Shown: in pieces, positions 44,031-53,365 of the stretch
Layout: every line of letters starts with the position of its first letter
Numbering within the stretch: position 1 is the first letter of the stretch
Assembly: GCF_026191675.1 (NCBI RefSeq)
Contig: NZ_JAKRRY010000012.1
Span: forward strand, 62,001 to 126,000
DNA length: 64,000 nt
Reading direction: 5' to 3'
From: Vibrio qingdaonensis
GTDB taxonomy: Bacteria > Pseudomonadota > Gammaproteobacteria > Enterobacterales > Vibrionaceae
Made by a program: the position numbers and the translations under genes
The notes under the pieces: model-generated
The model's input: only the letters and a program-made list of their open reading frames with translations
What the model was told of the DNA's origin: nothing
Databases searched by the model: none

Positions 44031-44044
44031 TTGATGTAAATCAA
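44031..44044 (+). promoter_or_regulatory. Perfect FNR box upstream of cydA
   Basis: TTGATGTAAATCAA matches the FNR consensus TTGAT-N4-ATCAA at every defined base. It lies about 215 bases before cydA. FNR and ArcA control cydAB in E. coli, so oxygen control here is expected. Confidence 0.75.
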
Positions 44045-44127
44045 AGCACGTTACTAAATAAACCTTTTGAAACTGATTTAATTTAGCAGTAATATTAGCG
44101 GCAGCTATATTAGCGCAAGCTTAACAA

Positions 44128-44137
44128 ATAACTAACC
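44128..44137 (-). promoter_or_regulatory. Candidate ArcA box upstream of cydA
   Basis: The minus strand reads GGTTAGTTAT, eight of ten bases matching the ArcA core WGTTAATTAW. It lies between the FNR box and the leader hairpin. This is a weak single-site match. Confidence 0.3.
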
Positions 44138-44157
44138 ATTAGGGTACATATTCGCAA

Positions 44158-44211
44158 CAAGGATGATGCCAAGTCTCAACAAGTTTAATGTGAATTAAAC
44201 AGTCATCCTTG
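44158..44211 (+). promoter_or_regulatory. Nested inverted repeats in the cydA leader
   Basis: CAAGGATGA (44158-44166) pairs with TCATCCTTG (44203-44211). Inside it, GTTTAAT and ATTAAAC (44183-44200) form a second perfect stem around GTGA. The structure ends about 45 bases before the cydA ATG, so it may fold in the mRNA leader. Confidence 0.5.
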
Positions 44212-44258
44212 CCGCTTAATATAAAACGTGTCTTTCAGCCGACACAAAAGGAGTTACC

Positions 44259-45845
44259 ATGATAGATGTAGTGGAGCTGTCGCGATTGCAATTTGCACTC
44301 ACGGCGATGTATCACTTCTTATTCGTTCCATTGACACTCGGTATGGCGTTTCTTCTCGCTATAATGGAGTCTCTTTATGTAATGACCGACAAGCAAATCT
44401 ACAAGGACATGACAAAGTTCTGGGGTAAGCTATTCGGTATTAACTTTGCACTTGGTGTTGCCACCGGTTTAACCATGGAGTTCCAATTTGGAACAAACTG
44501 GTCGTACTATTCTCACTATGTGGGGGATATCTTCGGTGCGCCACTTGCCATAGAAGCACTGGTTGCCTTCTTCCTAGAGTCCACTTTTGTCGGTCTTTTC
44601 TTCTTTGGCTGGGATAGGCTATCTAAACGTCAACACTTAGCAGTAACTTGGCTAGTGGCGTTGGGTTCAAACTTTTCTGCATTGTGGATTCTGGTCGCTA
44701 ATGGCTGGATGCAACACCCTGTTGGCGCAGAGTTTAACTTTGAAACCATGCGTATGGAAATGGTTAGCTTCGCAGAAGTGGTTCTTAACCCAGTTGCGCA
44801 AGTGAAGTTTGTTCATACCGTTGCATCGGGTTATACCGCAGGCGCAATGTTCGTCCTTGGTATCAGTTCATACTACATGCTAAAAGGTCGCGACATGGCA
44901 TTCGCTCGTCGTTCTTTTGCCATTGCTGCCTCTTTTGGTATGGCTTCAATTTTGTCTGTAATCGTACTGGGTGATGAGTCTGGCTACGAGCTTGGTGATG
45001 TTCAAAAAGTGAAATTGGCTGCAATTGAAGCGGAATGGCACACTGAACCAGCACCGGCGGCATTCACCTTGTTTGGACTACCAAACCAAGAAAAAATGCA
45101 CACCGACTTTGCCGTTAAGATCCCCTACGTGATGGGTATTATTGCGACGCGTTCTATTGATACGGAAGTAACAGGCCTACGTGATCTCCGTGAAGAGCAC
45201 GTCGACCGCATTCGTACCGGTATGTACGCCTACGACCTACTTGAAAAACTTCGTGCCGGTGATCGTTCTGACGAAAACCTTGCAGCATTTGATGAAGTGA
45301 AACAAGACCTCGGTTACGGCTTATTGCTTAAGCGCTATACCGACAATGTTGTTGATGCCACTGAAGATCAAATTCAAGCGGCGGCTGATGACTCAATCCC
45401 GACAGTTTGGCCATTATTCTGGTCGTTCCGTATCATGGTAGCGTGTGGTTTCATCATGCTATTCATCTTCGGTGCTGCGTTTGTTCAAACTTGCCGTCAG
45501 AAAATCAACCAAAAACCATGGCTTCTTAAAGCCGCGTTATTTGGTATGCCACTACCTTGGATTGCTATTGAAGCTGGTTGGTTTGTCGCCGAATACGGTC
45601 GTCAGCCATGGGCGGTGGGTGAAATACTGCCTACTCATGTTGCCGCTTCCGCGTTAACCATGAGCCAACTATGGACATCATTGTTTGCCATTATCGCGCT
45701 CTACACCGTGTTCTTAATTGCCGAAGTTTATCTAATGGTGAAATTCGCTCGTAAAGGACCAAGTAGCTTAAAGACGGGTCGTTACCACTTCGAACAGAAT
45801 GCAAATTCGGTTGAAGATAAAGTTAGCCGTCAAGTAGAAGCGTAA
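44259..45845 (+). CDS. cydA: Cytochrome bd ubiquinol oxidase subunit I
   Basis: CydA carries the three hemes of the high-affinity bd oxidase, which reduces oxygen with ubiquinol in the inner membrane. The 528-residue product has the N-terminal heme ligand region [20 protein letters not shown], the [20 protein letters not shown] block, and a long quinol-binding loop, as in the E. coli-type long-Q-loop group. It is the first gene of cydA-cydB-cydX-ybgE. Confidence 0.97.
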   Translation: MIDVVELSRLQFALTAMYHFLFVPLTLGMAFLLAIMESLYVMTDKQIYKDMTKFWGKLFGINFALGVATGLTMEFQFGTNWSYYSHYVGDIFGAPLAIEALVAFFLESTFVGLFFFGWDRLSKRQHLAVTWLVALGSNFSALWILVANGWMQHPVGAEFNFETMRMEMVSFAEVVLNPVAQVKFVHTVASGYTAGAMFVLGISSYYMLKGRDMAFARRSFAIAASFGMASILSVIVLGDESGYELGDVQKVKLAAIEAEWHTEPAPAAFTLFGLPNQEKMHTDFAVKIPYVMGIIATRSIDTEVTGLRDLREEHVDRIRTGMYAYDLLEKLRAGDRSDENLAAFDEVKQDLGYGLLLKRYTDNVVDATEDQIQAAADDSIPTVWPLFWSFRIMVACGFIMLFIFGAAFVQTCRQKINQKPWLLKAALFGMPLPWIAIEAGWFVAEYGRQPWAVGEILPTHVAASALTMSQLWTSLFAIIALYTVFLIAEVYLMVKFARKGPSSLKTGRYHFEQNANSVEDKVSRQVEA

Positions 45846-45860
45846 GCAGGGAGAAAAAGA

Positions 45861-46997
45861 ATGTTTGATTACGAAATCTTACGATTTATCTGGTGGGTAT
45901 TAATTGGCGTGTTATTTGCTGGTTTTGCTATCACCGATGGTTTCGATATGGGTGTGGGTGCCCTAGTACCTGTGATCGGTAAAACGGATACACAGCGTCG
46001 TGTCATGATTAACTCTATTGCACCACACTGGGACGGCAACCAAGTTTGGCTAATTACCGCTGGTGGCGCTCTATTTGCGGCTTGGCCTCTTGTTTACGCA
46101 ACGTCATTTTCAGGTTTCTACTTGGCAATGATCTTAACGCTAGCGGCGTTATGGCTGCGCCCACTGGGTCTTGATTACCGGTCAAAAATTGAAGATCCAC
46201 GCTGGCGTAACACTTGGGACATCGCGATCTCAATTAGCGGCTTCGTTCCTCCGCTTATCTTTGGTGTGGCGTTTGGTAACTTGCTACAAGGGGTGCCGTT
46301 CCAACTTAACGACTTCATGATGTCTACCTATCATGGTTCGTTCTTTGGATTGCTCAACCCGTTTGCGTTGCTTTGTGGCTTGGTCAGTGTGTTTATGATC
46401 ATTTTGCAAGGCTCAACATGGTTGCAAATGAAAACCACCGGTGATGTTCACATGCGAGCGCGTAATGTGGCTCAAATGATGGGTCTATTGGTTGTTGCAG
46501 CGTTTGTTGCCGCAGGCTTCTGGATTCAAACCCTTGAAGGTTACGTTATTGTCAGTGCTATCGACACTGCAGCGGCGTCGAACCCTCTTAATAAAGAAGT
46601 GATCCGTGAAGCGGGCGCTTGGATGAACAACTTCGAAACTTACCCGCTGCTTTGGATCGCTCCAGCTCTGGGTATTGTAATGCCACTGCTTGCGGTGCTT
46701 GCGTCACGTTTTGAAAAATGTGCATTAGCGTTTGTTTCATCGAGCCTAGCGAACGGCGGTATTATTTTTACTGCAGGTTTTGCTATGTTCCCATTTGTTA
46801 TGCCAAGCAGCCTAAACCCAAATCAAAGCCTGACTATGTGGGATTCAACATCAAGTGAATTGACGTTGAACCTGATGACGGGTGTTGCGTTTGTTATGGT
46901 GCCAGTGATCCTTAGCTACACAGCTTGGACTTACTACAAAATGTTTGGTCGTCTTGATGACAAGTTCATCGAAGAAAACAAAAACTCACTTTATTAA
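45861..46997 (+). CDS. cydB: Cytochrome bd ubiquinol oxidase subunit II
   Basis: CydB is the partner of CydA. The 378-residue membrane protein has FDYEILRFIWWVLIGVLFAG and DGFDMGVGALVPVIGKTD at the N-terminus and GFVPPLIFGVAFGNLLQGVP further on. The gap after cydA is 15 bases and cydX follows after 12. Confidence 0.97.
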   Translation: MFDYEILRFIWWVLIGVLFAGFAITDGFDMGVGALVPVIGKTDTQRRVMINSIAPHWDGNQVWLITAGGALFAAWPLVYATSFSGFYLAMILTLAALWLRPLGLDYRSKIEDPRWRNTWDIAISISGFVPPLIFGVAFGNLLQGVPFQLNDFMMSTYHGSFFGLLNPFALLCGLVSVFMIILQGSTWLQMKTTGDVHMRARNVAQMMGLLVVAAFVAAGFWIQTLEGYVIVSAIDTAAASNPLNKEVIREAGAWMNNFETYPLLWIAPALGIVMPLLAVLASRFEKCALAFVSSSLANGGIIFTAGFAMFPFVMPSSLNPNQSLTMWDSTSSELTLNLMTGVAFVMVPVILSYTAWTYYKMFGRLDDKFIEENKNSLY

Positions 46998-47009
46998 GGA
47001 GCACATAGA

Positions 47010-47168
47010 ATGTGGTATTTTGCTTGGATTTTAGGTGTGCTTCTCGCGTGTGCTTTTGGCATCATCAACGCTTTGTGGTTAGAACATCGCGAAATGATGG
47101 ATGAAGATGAAGCTGTCGACCAAAATGGTAAACAGATAAAGAAAGATACGGACAAAGACAGTGAGTAA
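47010..47168 (+). CDS. cydX: Cytochrome bd small subunit CydX
   Basis: CydX is a single-helix subunit that stabilises the bd oxidase. The product has 52 residues. MWYFAWILGVLLACAFG starts the membrane helix, and the conserved ALWLEH follows at 21-26. After that is a charged tail of about 25 residues (DEDEAVDQNGKQIKKDTDKD), longer than the tail of the 37-residue E. coli protein. The start has AAGGAG upstream (46997-47002). It overlaps the ybgE start by eight bases. Confidence 0.92.
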   Translation: MWYFAWILGVLLACAFGIINALWLEHREMMDEDEAVDQNGKQIKKDTDKDSE

Positions 47169-47463
47169 TCTCAACGAGACGTTTACGAATGCACATAAGT
47201 GGCTAGATAAAACGTGGTTAAAGGCCATAGCATTGCTAATGGGATTTGCACATGTTGGACTATTTATGTGGCGGCCGGACGCCTATGCAGAACAAATTGG
47301 TGGCTTCACGCCACTCCTTGGGCTGGCTTTTGTCCTGTCCTTATGTTCGAGCATGGTGTACGGCGTAGGGTTTAAGCCAAGGCTTTGGGTCTGGCAAATT
47401 CTATTTAGCCCTTACATCTCGTTAACTGTGCTGAGTTACTTAACAGTAATGTACGTCTTATAA
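47161..47463 (+). CDS. ybgE: Cyd operon protein YbgE
   Basis: YbgE is a small inner-membrane protein in cyd operons with no settled function. The 100-residue product has three hydrophobic segments, with FAHVGLFMWRPDAYAEQ between the first two, a typical family block. The GTG start at 47161 overlaps the end of cydX. A terminator follows. Confidence 0.88.
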   Translation: MSNLNETFTNAHKWLDKTWLKAIALLMGFAHVGLFMWRPDAYAEQIGGFTPLLGLAFVLSLCSSMVYGVGFKPRLWVWQILFSPYISLTVLSYLTVMYVL

Positions 47464-47467
47464 AGAT

Positions 47468-47494
47468 AAAGCCCGAGCTAATGCTCGGGCTTTT
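47468..47494 (+). terminator. Rho-independent terminator after ybgE
   Basis: AAAGCCCGAGC and GCTCGGGCTTT form an 11-bp stem around TAAT. It ends the cyd operon. Confidence 0.92.
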
Positions 47495-47680
47495 GCGTGA
47501 ATGGAAGCTCACTTAAGTAAGTAATGGATGTTTTCCCCTTGCGGTACTTTCGAATAGGGCAGTTTTATTTTATAAACGCAAGTGAAACGACAAATCTACT
47601 CACAACTTCTTCAGTTAAGTGTAAATTTTCGCACTTTATTCAAAAATTATTGTCAGCAGTAATAACAATTCGATCTTCTT

Positions 47681-47756
47681 ACGTTATATTAAGGCACTTA
47701 CGTTATATTTAGGCACTTGCGCTATATTAAGGCACTTACGCTATAGTAGGGCGTTG
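47681..47756 (+). repeat. Four 19-bp tandem repeats upstream of ybgC
   Basis: Units start at 47681, 47700, 47719 and 47738. The first three are almost identical to ACGTTATATTAAGGCACTT; the fourth has drifted (ACGCTATAGTAGGGCGTTG). Each holds a TATATT- or TATAGT-like hexamer. They end 22 bases before the ybgC start, so they cover the likely promoter of the Tol-Pal operon. Confidence 0.9.
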
Positions 47757-47778
47757 TTGTTTCTAGGAAATTATTAGT

Positions 47779-48195
47779 TTGATTGACTTACCTTCTTATT
47801 TTGAGTTCCCTGTCACCGTGTATTACGAAGATACCGATGCGGGGGGCGTGGTTTACCATTCCAACTACCTTAAGTTTTTTGAGCGTGCTCGGACAGAGTT
47901 ACTTCGCAGCGTTGGAGTTAGCCAGAATTTGCTGTTAGCTGAGCATACCGGATTTGTTGTGCGCCATATGGATATCGACTTTGTTCAAGGTGCTCGGCTG
48001 GATGCTCATCTCACGGTAAAAACCGCCGTTTCGGAATTTAAGCGTGCTTCATTAACCTTTCAACAAGAAATAGTCGACGCGGAAGGTGTGACATTCGCGA
48101 AAGCACTGGTTAAAGTGGCATGTATTGATAATGTAAAAATGAAGCCGAAGGGCATACCTTCGTCAATCTTATTGGAGTTAAAACGTGAACGCTGA
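47779..48195 (+). CDS. ybgC: Acyl-CoA thioesterase YbgC (hotdog fold)
   Basis: YbgC is a cytoplasmic thioesterase of the 4-hydroxybenzoyl-CoA type, always first in the tol-pal cluster. The 138-residue product has the catalytic block [20 protein letters not shown] near residue 14, with Asp in EDTD. The start is a TTG at 47779 with AGGA about ten bases upstream. It overlaps tolQ by 11 bases. Confidence 0.92.
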   Translation: MIDLPSYFEFPVTVYYEDTDAGGVVYHSNYLKFFERARTELLRSVGVSQNLLLAEHTGFVVRHMDIDFVQGARLDAHLTVKTAVSEFKRASLTFQQEIVDAEGVTFAKALVKVACIDNVKMKPKGIPSSILLELKRER

Positions 48196-48871
48196 AATTT
48201 CGTTTCTGGACCTTTTTCTACAAGCGAGTTTGCTTGTTAAGCTCGTCATGCTGATTTTGCTTGGTATGTCAGTCGTATCATGGGCAATGATCATTAAGCG
48301 TAGCAAGGTGTTGACTCAGGCAACGAAAGACTCGGATAGCTTTGAAGACCGATTTTGGTCAGGTGCCGATCTTTCTGTTATTTACCAAGATGTAAAGAAG
48401 CGCAAAGATGACCTCTCTGGTACGGAAGAGATTTTCTACAGCGGCTTTACGGAGTTTTTACGTCTACGTAAATCGAATGCTGACTCTCCTGCGTTTATCA
48501 TGGAAGGAACAGGGCGTTCTATGCGCGTTGCCGTTGCGCGTGAAGTCGATGATTTGGAAGTGAACCTGCCATTCTTAGCGACCGTGGGCTCTATCAGTCC
48601 ATATATCGGCTTGTTCGGTACGGTATGGGGTATTATGCATGCCTTTATCGCACTCGGTGAAGTGAAGCAAGCGACACTAGCCATGGTCGCCCCTGGTATT
48701 GCCGAAGCGTTGATTGCAACGGCGATGGGTCTATTTGCTGCGATTCCAGCGGTAATGGCGTATAACCGACTCAGCACGAAAGTGGGCAAACTAGAGCATA
48801 ACTACGCCACATTCTCTGAAGAGTTCCACTCTATCCTGCACCGCCAAGCAATGGCCGGTAAGGAACAGTAA
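48185..48871 (+). CDS. tolQ: Tol-Pal proton-channel protein TolQ
   Basis: TolQ is an inner-membrane protein that with TolR uses the proton gradient to drive TolA. The 228-residue product has three membrane helices, the first near residues 15-35 ([20 protein letters not shown]), and the family block [20 protein letters not shown] followed by [20 protein letters not shown]. The start is a GTG inside ybgC. It belongs to the MotA/TolQ/ExbB family. Confidence 0.96.
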   Translation: MNAEISFLDLFLQASLLVKLVMLILLGMSVVSWAMIIKRSKVLTQATKDSDSFEDRFWSGADLSVIYQDVKKRKDDLSGTEEIFYSGFTEFLRLRKSNADSPAFIMEGTGRSMRVAVAREVDDLEVNLPFLATVGSISPYIGLFGTVWGIMHAFIALGEVKQATLAMVAPGIAEALIATAMGLFAAIPAVMAYNRLSTKVGKLEHNYATFSEEFHSILHRQAMAGKEQ

Positions 48872-49314
48872 TGGCAGGCTATCAACCTAAAAAGAGAAAG
48901 CTGACCGCAGAGATAAACGTAGTGCCATACATCGATGTGATGTTGGTGCTGCTGATCATCTTTATGGTGACGTCACCTTTTGTGACACAAGGGGTTGATG
49001 TTGAATTACCGAAAACGTCAACCGCGAAGCCTGCTTCTGATTTAGCTGGAGATACAGAATCCAGCTTTATCATCGTTGAAGTCGATCGCGATGGGAATTT
49101 TGGACTGAGTGTGAACAACGAAGATGTTCAACGTGGGTTAAGCCTACAAGACATTATTGTCAGAGTGCGCGCCGAGCTTTCCATTAACCCTAATTCACCT
49201 GTAGCTGTGGGCGGCGATGCCGCAACACCCTATGCAGAAGTGGTTTTATTATTAGATGAATTGAGTCAGGCAGGGATACCAAAAGTTGGCCTACTGACCG
49301 ATATCAGGGAATAG
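48871..49314 (+). CDS. tolR: Tol-Pal protein TolR
   Basis: TolR is the ExbD-type partner of TolQ. The 147-residue product has a short cytoplasmic start and one membrane helix with the functional aspartate in INVVPYIDVMLVLLIIFMV, then a periplasmic domain. Its ATG overlaps the tolQ stop by one base. Confidence 0.96.
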   Translation: MAGYQPKKRKLTAEINVVPYIDVMLVLLIIFMVTSPFVTQGVDVELPKTSTAKPASDLAGDTESSFIIVEVDRDGNFGLSVNNEDVQRGLSLQDIIVRVRAELSINPNSPVAVGGDAATPYAEVVLLLDELSQAGIPKVGLLTDIRE

Positions 49315-49327
49315 TCATCGCAGCAGT

Positions 49328-50311
49328 ATGAAGAAAAATAATAAAAAGCAAGCCGCGCGCTACGGAAAGCCAATAACCATTTCTTTATTGGCACACGTGG
49401 TGTTGATCGTGGCTTTGCTCTGGGGCACGGATTTCACCATGAAAGAGGCTGAACCAACAGGTATGGTTCAGGCTGTTGTCATTGATCCTGCTCGCGTTCG
49501 CCAACAAGCGCAAGAAATTAGAAAACAGCGCGAAACTGCGGCGAAAAAAGAGCAAGACCGATTGGACAAACTGCGCCGTGAGAGTGAGCAATTAGAGCGA
49601 AACCGTAAAGCGGAAGAGGAACGAATTCGTAAGCTTAAAGTGCAGCAAGCCAAAGAGGCTCAAGCAACACGAGAAGCGGAAAAACGAGCGAAACGTGAAA
49701 AAGAACGCGCGGCAAAAGCGGAAGCGGAACGAAAAACTCAAGAAGCCGCAGTACGTAAAGCCGAACAAGAGCGCGTTGAACGAGAGAAAGCCGCGAAGGC
49801 AGCGCAAGAAAAAGCGCGTCTTGAAAAAGAAGCGGCTGAAAAGGCCGAGCGCCAGCGCATAGAGAAAGAACAAGCCGCGAAAGCAGCAGCAGAGAAAGCA
49901 CGCAAAGAGCAAGAGCGCTTAAAGCAGCTTGAGCGTGAAAGACAAGAGCAAGAAGCGGCGATGAATGACATTTTTGCCGGGTTGGAAAGTGAGTCGGAGC
50001 AAAATACATCGGCGCGTTCTAACCATGTGACGTCTGAGCTGCAGCGAATGGGGGCAATTTACACCCAGTTGATTCAACAAAAACTGTTGCTAGAGGACAG
50101 TTTTCGGGGAAAGCAATGTCGAGTTAATTTACGCTTAATTCCAGCTGGCAATGGTGCGATTGCTGGTGAGGTAAAAGTGCTCGATGGTGATAGCCGGTTG
50201 TGCGCTGCAACGAGACGAGCGATTACACAAGTGGGTACTTTCCCGCTGACAAAAGAAGCCGACGTAAACGCGAAATTAAAGAACATCAATTTGACTGTAG
50301 TTCCAGAGTAA
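49328..50311 (+). CDS. tolA: Tol-Pal envelope-spanning protein TolA
   Basis: TolA links the inner-membrane TolQR motor to Pal and TolB across the periplasm. The 327-residue product has an N-terminal membrane helix (about 15-35), a long helical domain rich in Ala, Glu, Lys and Arg (about 60-215), and a C-terminal globular domain with two cysteines (KQCRVNLRL and SRLCAATRR) that probably form a disulphide. Long antisense frames in the repetitive middle are artefacts of its composition. Confidence 0.95.
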   Translation: MKKNNKKQAARYGKPITISLLAHVVLIVALLWGTDFTMKEAEPTGMVQAVVIDPARVRQQAQEIRKQRETAAKKEQDRLDKLRRESEQLERNRKAEEERIRKLKVQQAKEAQATREAEKRAKREKERAAKAEAERKTQEAAVRKAEQERVEREKAAKAAQEKARLEKEAAEKAERQRIEKEQAAKAAAEKARKEQERLKQLERERQEQEAAMNDIFAGLESESEQNTSARSNHVTSELQRMGAIYTQLIQQKLLLEDSFRGKQCRVNLRLIPAGNGAIAGEVKVLDGDSRLCAATRRAITQVGTFPLTKEADVNAKLKNINLTVVPE

Positions 50312-50323
50312 AAGGAAGAGCTT

Positions 50324-51676
50324 GTGATTAAGCGAATATTAATAGGAATGGCATTTTTGTTTAGCGTTACGACGCAAACCGCGAATGCCGCTTTAGAACT
50401 GGTCATTACTGACGGTATTGATTCAGCACGCCCAATCGCCATTGTGCCGTTTAAATGGACGGGTGAGGGGAAGTTGCCACAAGATGTCTCTGCGGTTATA
50501 TCTTCTGACCTCCAGCGCAGTGGTAAATTTAGCCCCGTCGCCACCAGCAAAATGCCACAAACGCCGTATGATGCCGCAGAGATCGATTTTGAATCGTGGA
50601 CACCAATTGGTGTGGATTCATTGCTGACGGGCACCATCACTAAGAAAGCCGATGGTAACTACGAAATTAGCTATCAATTAGTGGATGTGGTACGTGGTCA
50701 GTTAACCGGTGGTCAATCAAAAGCACTTAGCGATGATGGCCAGTTAGTATTGTCTAATGACCATGTGCTCTTTAAGAAGAAAGCGACCGTTCCAGCGAAC
50801 CGTCTTCGTGAATATGCGCACCGAATTTCTGATTTGGTGTATGAAGAGCTAACGGGTGAGCGTGGTGCATTCTTAACACGCATTGCCTATGTGGTCGTGA
50901 ACGATAAAGATCAGTATCCGTACCAAATGCGTATCGCCGACTATGACGGCTATAATGAAAAGCTTGTGCTTCGCTCAAAGCAACCACTCATGTCTCCAGC
51001 GTGGTCACCGGATGGAAAGCGTCTTGCTTATGTGAGCTTCCAAAACGGTCAAGCTGAAATCTTCATCATGAATATCTACACGGGTAAACGTGAAAAGATT
51101 ACGTCATTCCCTCGTCACAATGGTGCGCCAAGATTCTCCTCTGACGGAAAATCTCTTGCAATCACTCTGTCGAAGACTGGGCAACTGCATGTATATACAC
51201 TGAATCTTGAAACAAGAAAATTACGCCAAATAACTAGTGGTCGGTCAAATAATACAGAACCGTACTGGAAACCAGGTGGAAATTCCCTTATTTTTACGTC
51301 GGATAGGGGTGGTAACCCTCAGATTTATGAAGTAAATTTGTCTGACGGCAAAACAAAACGAATCACATGGCAGGGTAGTCAGAACCTTGGTGGGCAGATC
51401 ACCCCCGATGGTCGTTACCTAGTGATGGTTAATCGTTCTAATTCTGGATTTAATCTTGCAAAACAAGACTTAGAGACAGGATCGGTACAGATCCTCACGA
51501 AAACACTGCTGGATGAGTCACCAAGCATCGCACCAAATGGTGGCATGGTGATATATAGCTCTATCTATAACAAGACTAACGTTCTTTCAATGGTTTCTAT
51601 TGATGGACGATTTAAAGCTAGACTACCGGCAACAAACGGGCGTGTTCGAGCGCCTGCATGGTCCCCGTTTTTGTAG
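50324..51676 (+). CDS. tolB: Tol-Pal periplasmic protein TolB
   Basis: TolB is a periplasmic six-bladed propeller that binds Pal. The 450-residue product has a signal peptide ending near ANA at about residue 22, an N-terminal domain, and WD-like propeller repeats such as [34 protein letters not shown] and [19 protein letters not shown]. The start is a GTG at 50324 with AAGGAAGAG upstream. Confidence 0.96.
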   Translation: MIKRILIGMAFLFSVTTQTANAALELVITDGIDSARPIAIVPFKWTGEGKLPQDVSAVISSDLQRSGKFSPVATSKMPQTPYDAAEIDFESWTPIGVDSLLTGTITKKADGNYEISYQLVDVVRGQLTGGQSKALSDDGQLVLSNDHVLFKKKATVPANRLREYAHRISDLVYEELTGERGAFLTRIAYVVVNDKDQYPYQMRIADYDGYNEKLVLRSKQPLMSPAWSPDGKRLAYVSFQNGQAEIFIMNIYTGKREKITSFPRHNGAPRFSSDGKSLAITLSKTGQLHVYTLNLETRKLRQITSGRSNNTEPYWKPGGNSLIFTSDRGGNPQIYEVNLSDGKTKRITWQGSQNLGGQITPDGRYLVMVNRSNSGFNLAKQDLETGSVQILTKTLLDESPSIAPNGGMVIYSSIYNKTNVLSMVSIDGRFKARLPATNGRVRAPAWSPFL

Positions 51677-51706
51677 CAACTAAAATTTTAGGTTAAGGAA
51701 AAAACA

Positions 51707-52228
51707 ATGCAACTAAACAAAGTTTTTAAGGGTTTGCTAATCGCACTACCAGTTCTTGCTATGACAGCTTGTAGTTCAAGTGACGACGCAGCATCTTCAA
51801 CTGGCGCAGAAACAACGAATCAACAACAAGAAACAACCGTTGTGACTCCAATTGATCAAAACGCACAACTTTCTGAGCAAGAAATGAAAGAGAAAGCGTT
51901 GCGTGAAAACCAAACTATCTACTTTGCGTTTGATAACTCAACAATCGCAGGTGATTACGAAGATATGCTTGCAGCACACGCCGCATACCTAAGCAAAGAC
52001 GCAGCACTTAAAGTGACTATCGAAGGTCACGCTGATGAGCGCGGTACTCCAGAGTACAACATCGCACTTGGCGAGCGTCGTGCACAAGCGGTTGCTAAAT
52101 ACATCCAAGCACTGGGTGTTCAAGCAGATCAAATCTCTATCGTGAGCTACGGCGAAGAGAAACCATTAGTTCTAGGTCAGTCTGACGACGCTTACGCGAA
52201 AAACCGTCGCGCTGTTCTAGTTTACTAA
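51707..52228 (+). CDS. pal: Peptidoglycan-associated lipoprotein Pal
   Basis: Pal is an outer-membrane lipoprotein that binds peptidoglycan. The 173-residue product has the lipobox LAMTAC with Cys22, a Ser/Thr/Gln-rich linker, and an OmpA-like domain with [19 protein letters not shown] and [10 protein letters not shown]. It lies 30 bases after tolB. Confidence 0.97.
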   Translation: MQLNKVFKGLLIALPVLAMTACSSSDDAASSTGAETTNQQQETTVVTPIDQNAQLSEQEMKEKALRENQTIYFAFDNSTIAGDYEDMLAAHAAYLSKDAALKVTIEGHADERGTPEYNIALGERRAQAVAKYIQALGVQADQISIVSYGEEKPLVLGQSDDAYAKNRRAVLVY

Positions 52229-52257
52229 TTTAAACGGCCACAGAGGTATTCACCTTT

Positions 52258-53043
52258 ATGACAAGTAACATTAAGCGAGCAGTTACGCTTACGTTACTAG
52301 CCGGCGCAGCGAGCTCAGTGCTCGCTGCGAAAGCACCGGTTACCGACTTGAGCACTGCAACATCATCTTCAGCGACGGTTGCGTCTGTTGCATCAGCACA
52401 CGCGGCGACCAACGAAACCGATATTCAACGTTTGGAGCGTTTGCTTCAAAACCGAAATCGAGTGCAGGCGCAAATGCAGCAGCAACTCGATGAAATGACA
52501 CAAGAGATCTCCACACTTCGCGGTGAATTGGAACGAAACAGCTACAATATGGACCAAATGGTTCAGCGTCAGCGAGAGCTGTTTATCGAAATTGATAAAC
52601 TTCGTTCCCAAGCGAGCGTAGCTGCGGTCGCACCTGCGGCTAAGGCGGCAGAATCAACGGGTAAATTTAGTACCAATGTTGATGAGCAAACGGCTTACCA
52701 AAACGCGGTTGATCTGATTTTGAAAAAACGCGACTACGCGGGCGCGATTGCCGCTTTCAAACAGTTTCAAAAAGACTATCCTGAGTCTACCTTCGCACCT
52801 AATACCCATTACTGGCTAGGCCAGCTGTATTTTGCCAAGCGCCAAGACAGCGAAGCTGAAGCGAGTTTTAAAGCCGTACTGGCGTTTAAGGACTCCAACA
52901 AGCGTGCAGATGCGTTAGTGAAGTTAGGTGATTTAGCCAAGCGCGGCAACAATGCCACACAAGCGAAACAATACTACCAACAGGTAGTGGATGAATATCC
53001 AGCCAGCTCTTCAGCTAAAGTCGCCAAGTCTAATTTGAAATAG
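52258..53043 (+). CDS. cpoB: Cell division coordinator CpoB (YbgF)
   Basis: CpoB is a periplasmic protein that links Tol-Pal activity to PBP1B during division. The 261-residue product has a signal peptide ending near VLAAK, an N-terminal trimerising coiled coil (about 60-115), and TPR repeats (YQNAVDLILKKRDYAGAIA, HYWLGQLYFAKRQDSEAEA). It is the last gene of the tol-pal operon. Confidence 0.95.
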   Translation: MTSNIKRAVTLTLLAGAASSVLAAKAPVTDLSTATSSSATVASVASAHAATNETDIQRLERLLQNRNRVQAQMQQQLDEMTQEISTLRGELERNSYNMDQMVQRQRELFIEIDKLRSQASVAAVAPAAKAAESTGKFSTNVDEQTAYQNAVDLILKKRDYAGAIAAFKQFQKDYPESTFAPNTHYWLGQLYFAKRQDSEAEASFKAVLAFKDSNKRADALVKLGDLAKRGNNATQAKQYYQQVVDEYPASSSAKVAKSNLK

Positions 53044-53064
53044 ACGCTGCCTGCCTTAGTGCCT

Positions 53065-53190
53065 CTAAGTTAATGGGGAGTACTAAGTTAATGGGTATTA
53101 CTGAGTTAATAGGTATTACTAAGTTAATAGGTATCACTGAGTTAATCGGTATCACTGAGTCTATGGGCACGATTAAGTCAATTGGTGCCG
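53065..53190 (+). repeat. Seven 18-bp tandem repeats after cpoB
   Basis: Units start at 53065 and repeat every 18 bases to 53190. The middle copies read CTGAGTTAATAGGTATTA with one or two changes; the outer ones are more diverged. The period is a multiple of three, so open frames run through on both strands as hexapeptide repeats. It lies between the cpoB stop and its terminator. Confidence 0.95.
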
Positions 53191-53200
53191 TTAGGAACGA

Positions 53201-53229
53201 AAAAGAGAGCTCAACTGGGCTCTCTTTTT
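53201..53229 (+). terminator. Rho-independent terminator of the tol-pal operon
   Basis: AAGAGAGC and GCTCTCTT pair around an eight-base loop, followed by T. About 135 bases separate it from nadA. Confidence 0.9.
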
Positions 53230-53365
53230 GCATCTATCTTAGAAATGCGTTGAACGCTTTGTGAACTATCGAAGCCACCATTGATATTCCTAGCATAATT
53301 TTGTCCTCTGGCGCATATCCGTGTACAATACTCGGATTATTTGCAAGTAGCATAGAGCACCCGCT

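Noticed and set aside
49592..50009. Long antisense frames within tolA rich in Leu, Phe and Cys
   Set aside because: They mirror the Ala/Lys/Glu-rich coiled-coil codons of tolA and have no features of a real protein.
53065..53190. CRISPR-like array
   Set aside because: Units are contiguous and lack spacers; no cas genes are present. The same holds for the arrays at 8881, 47681 and 57273.
53073..53264. Small protein made of hexapeptide repeats after cpoB
   Set aside because: The frame is open because the repeat unit is 18 bases; the opposite strand is open as well, and no ribosome binding site is evident.
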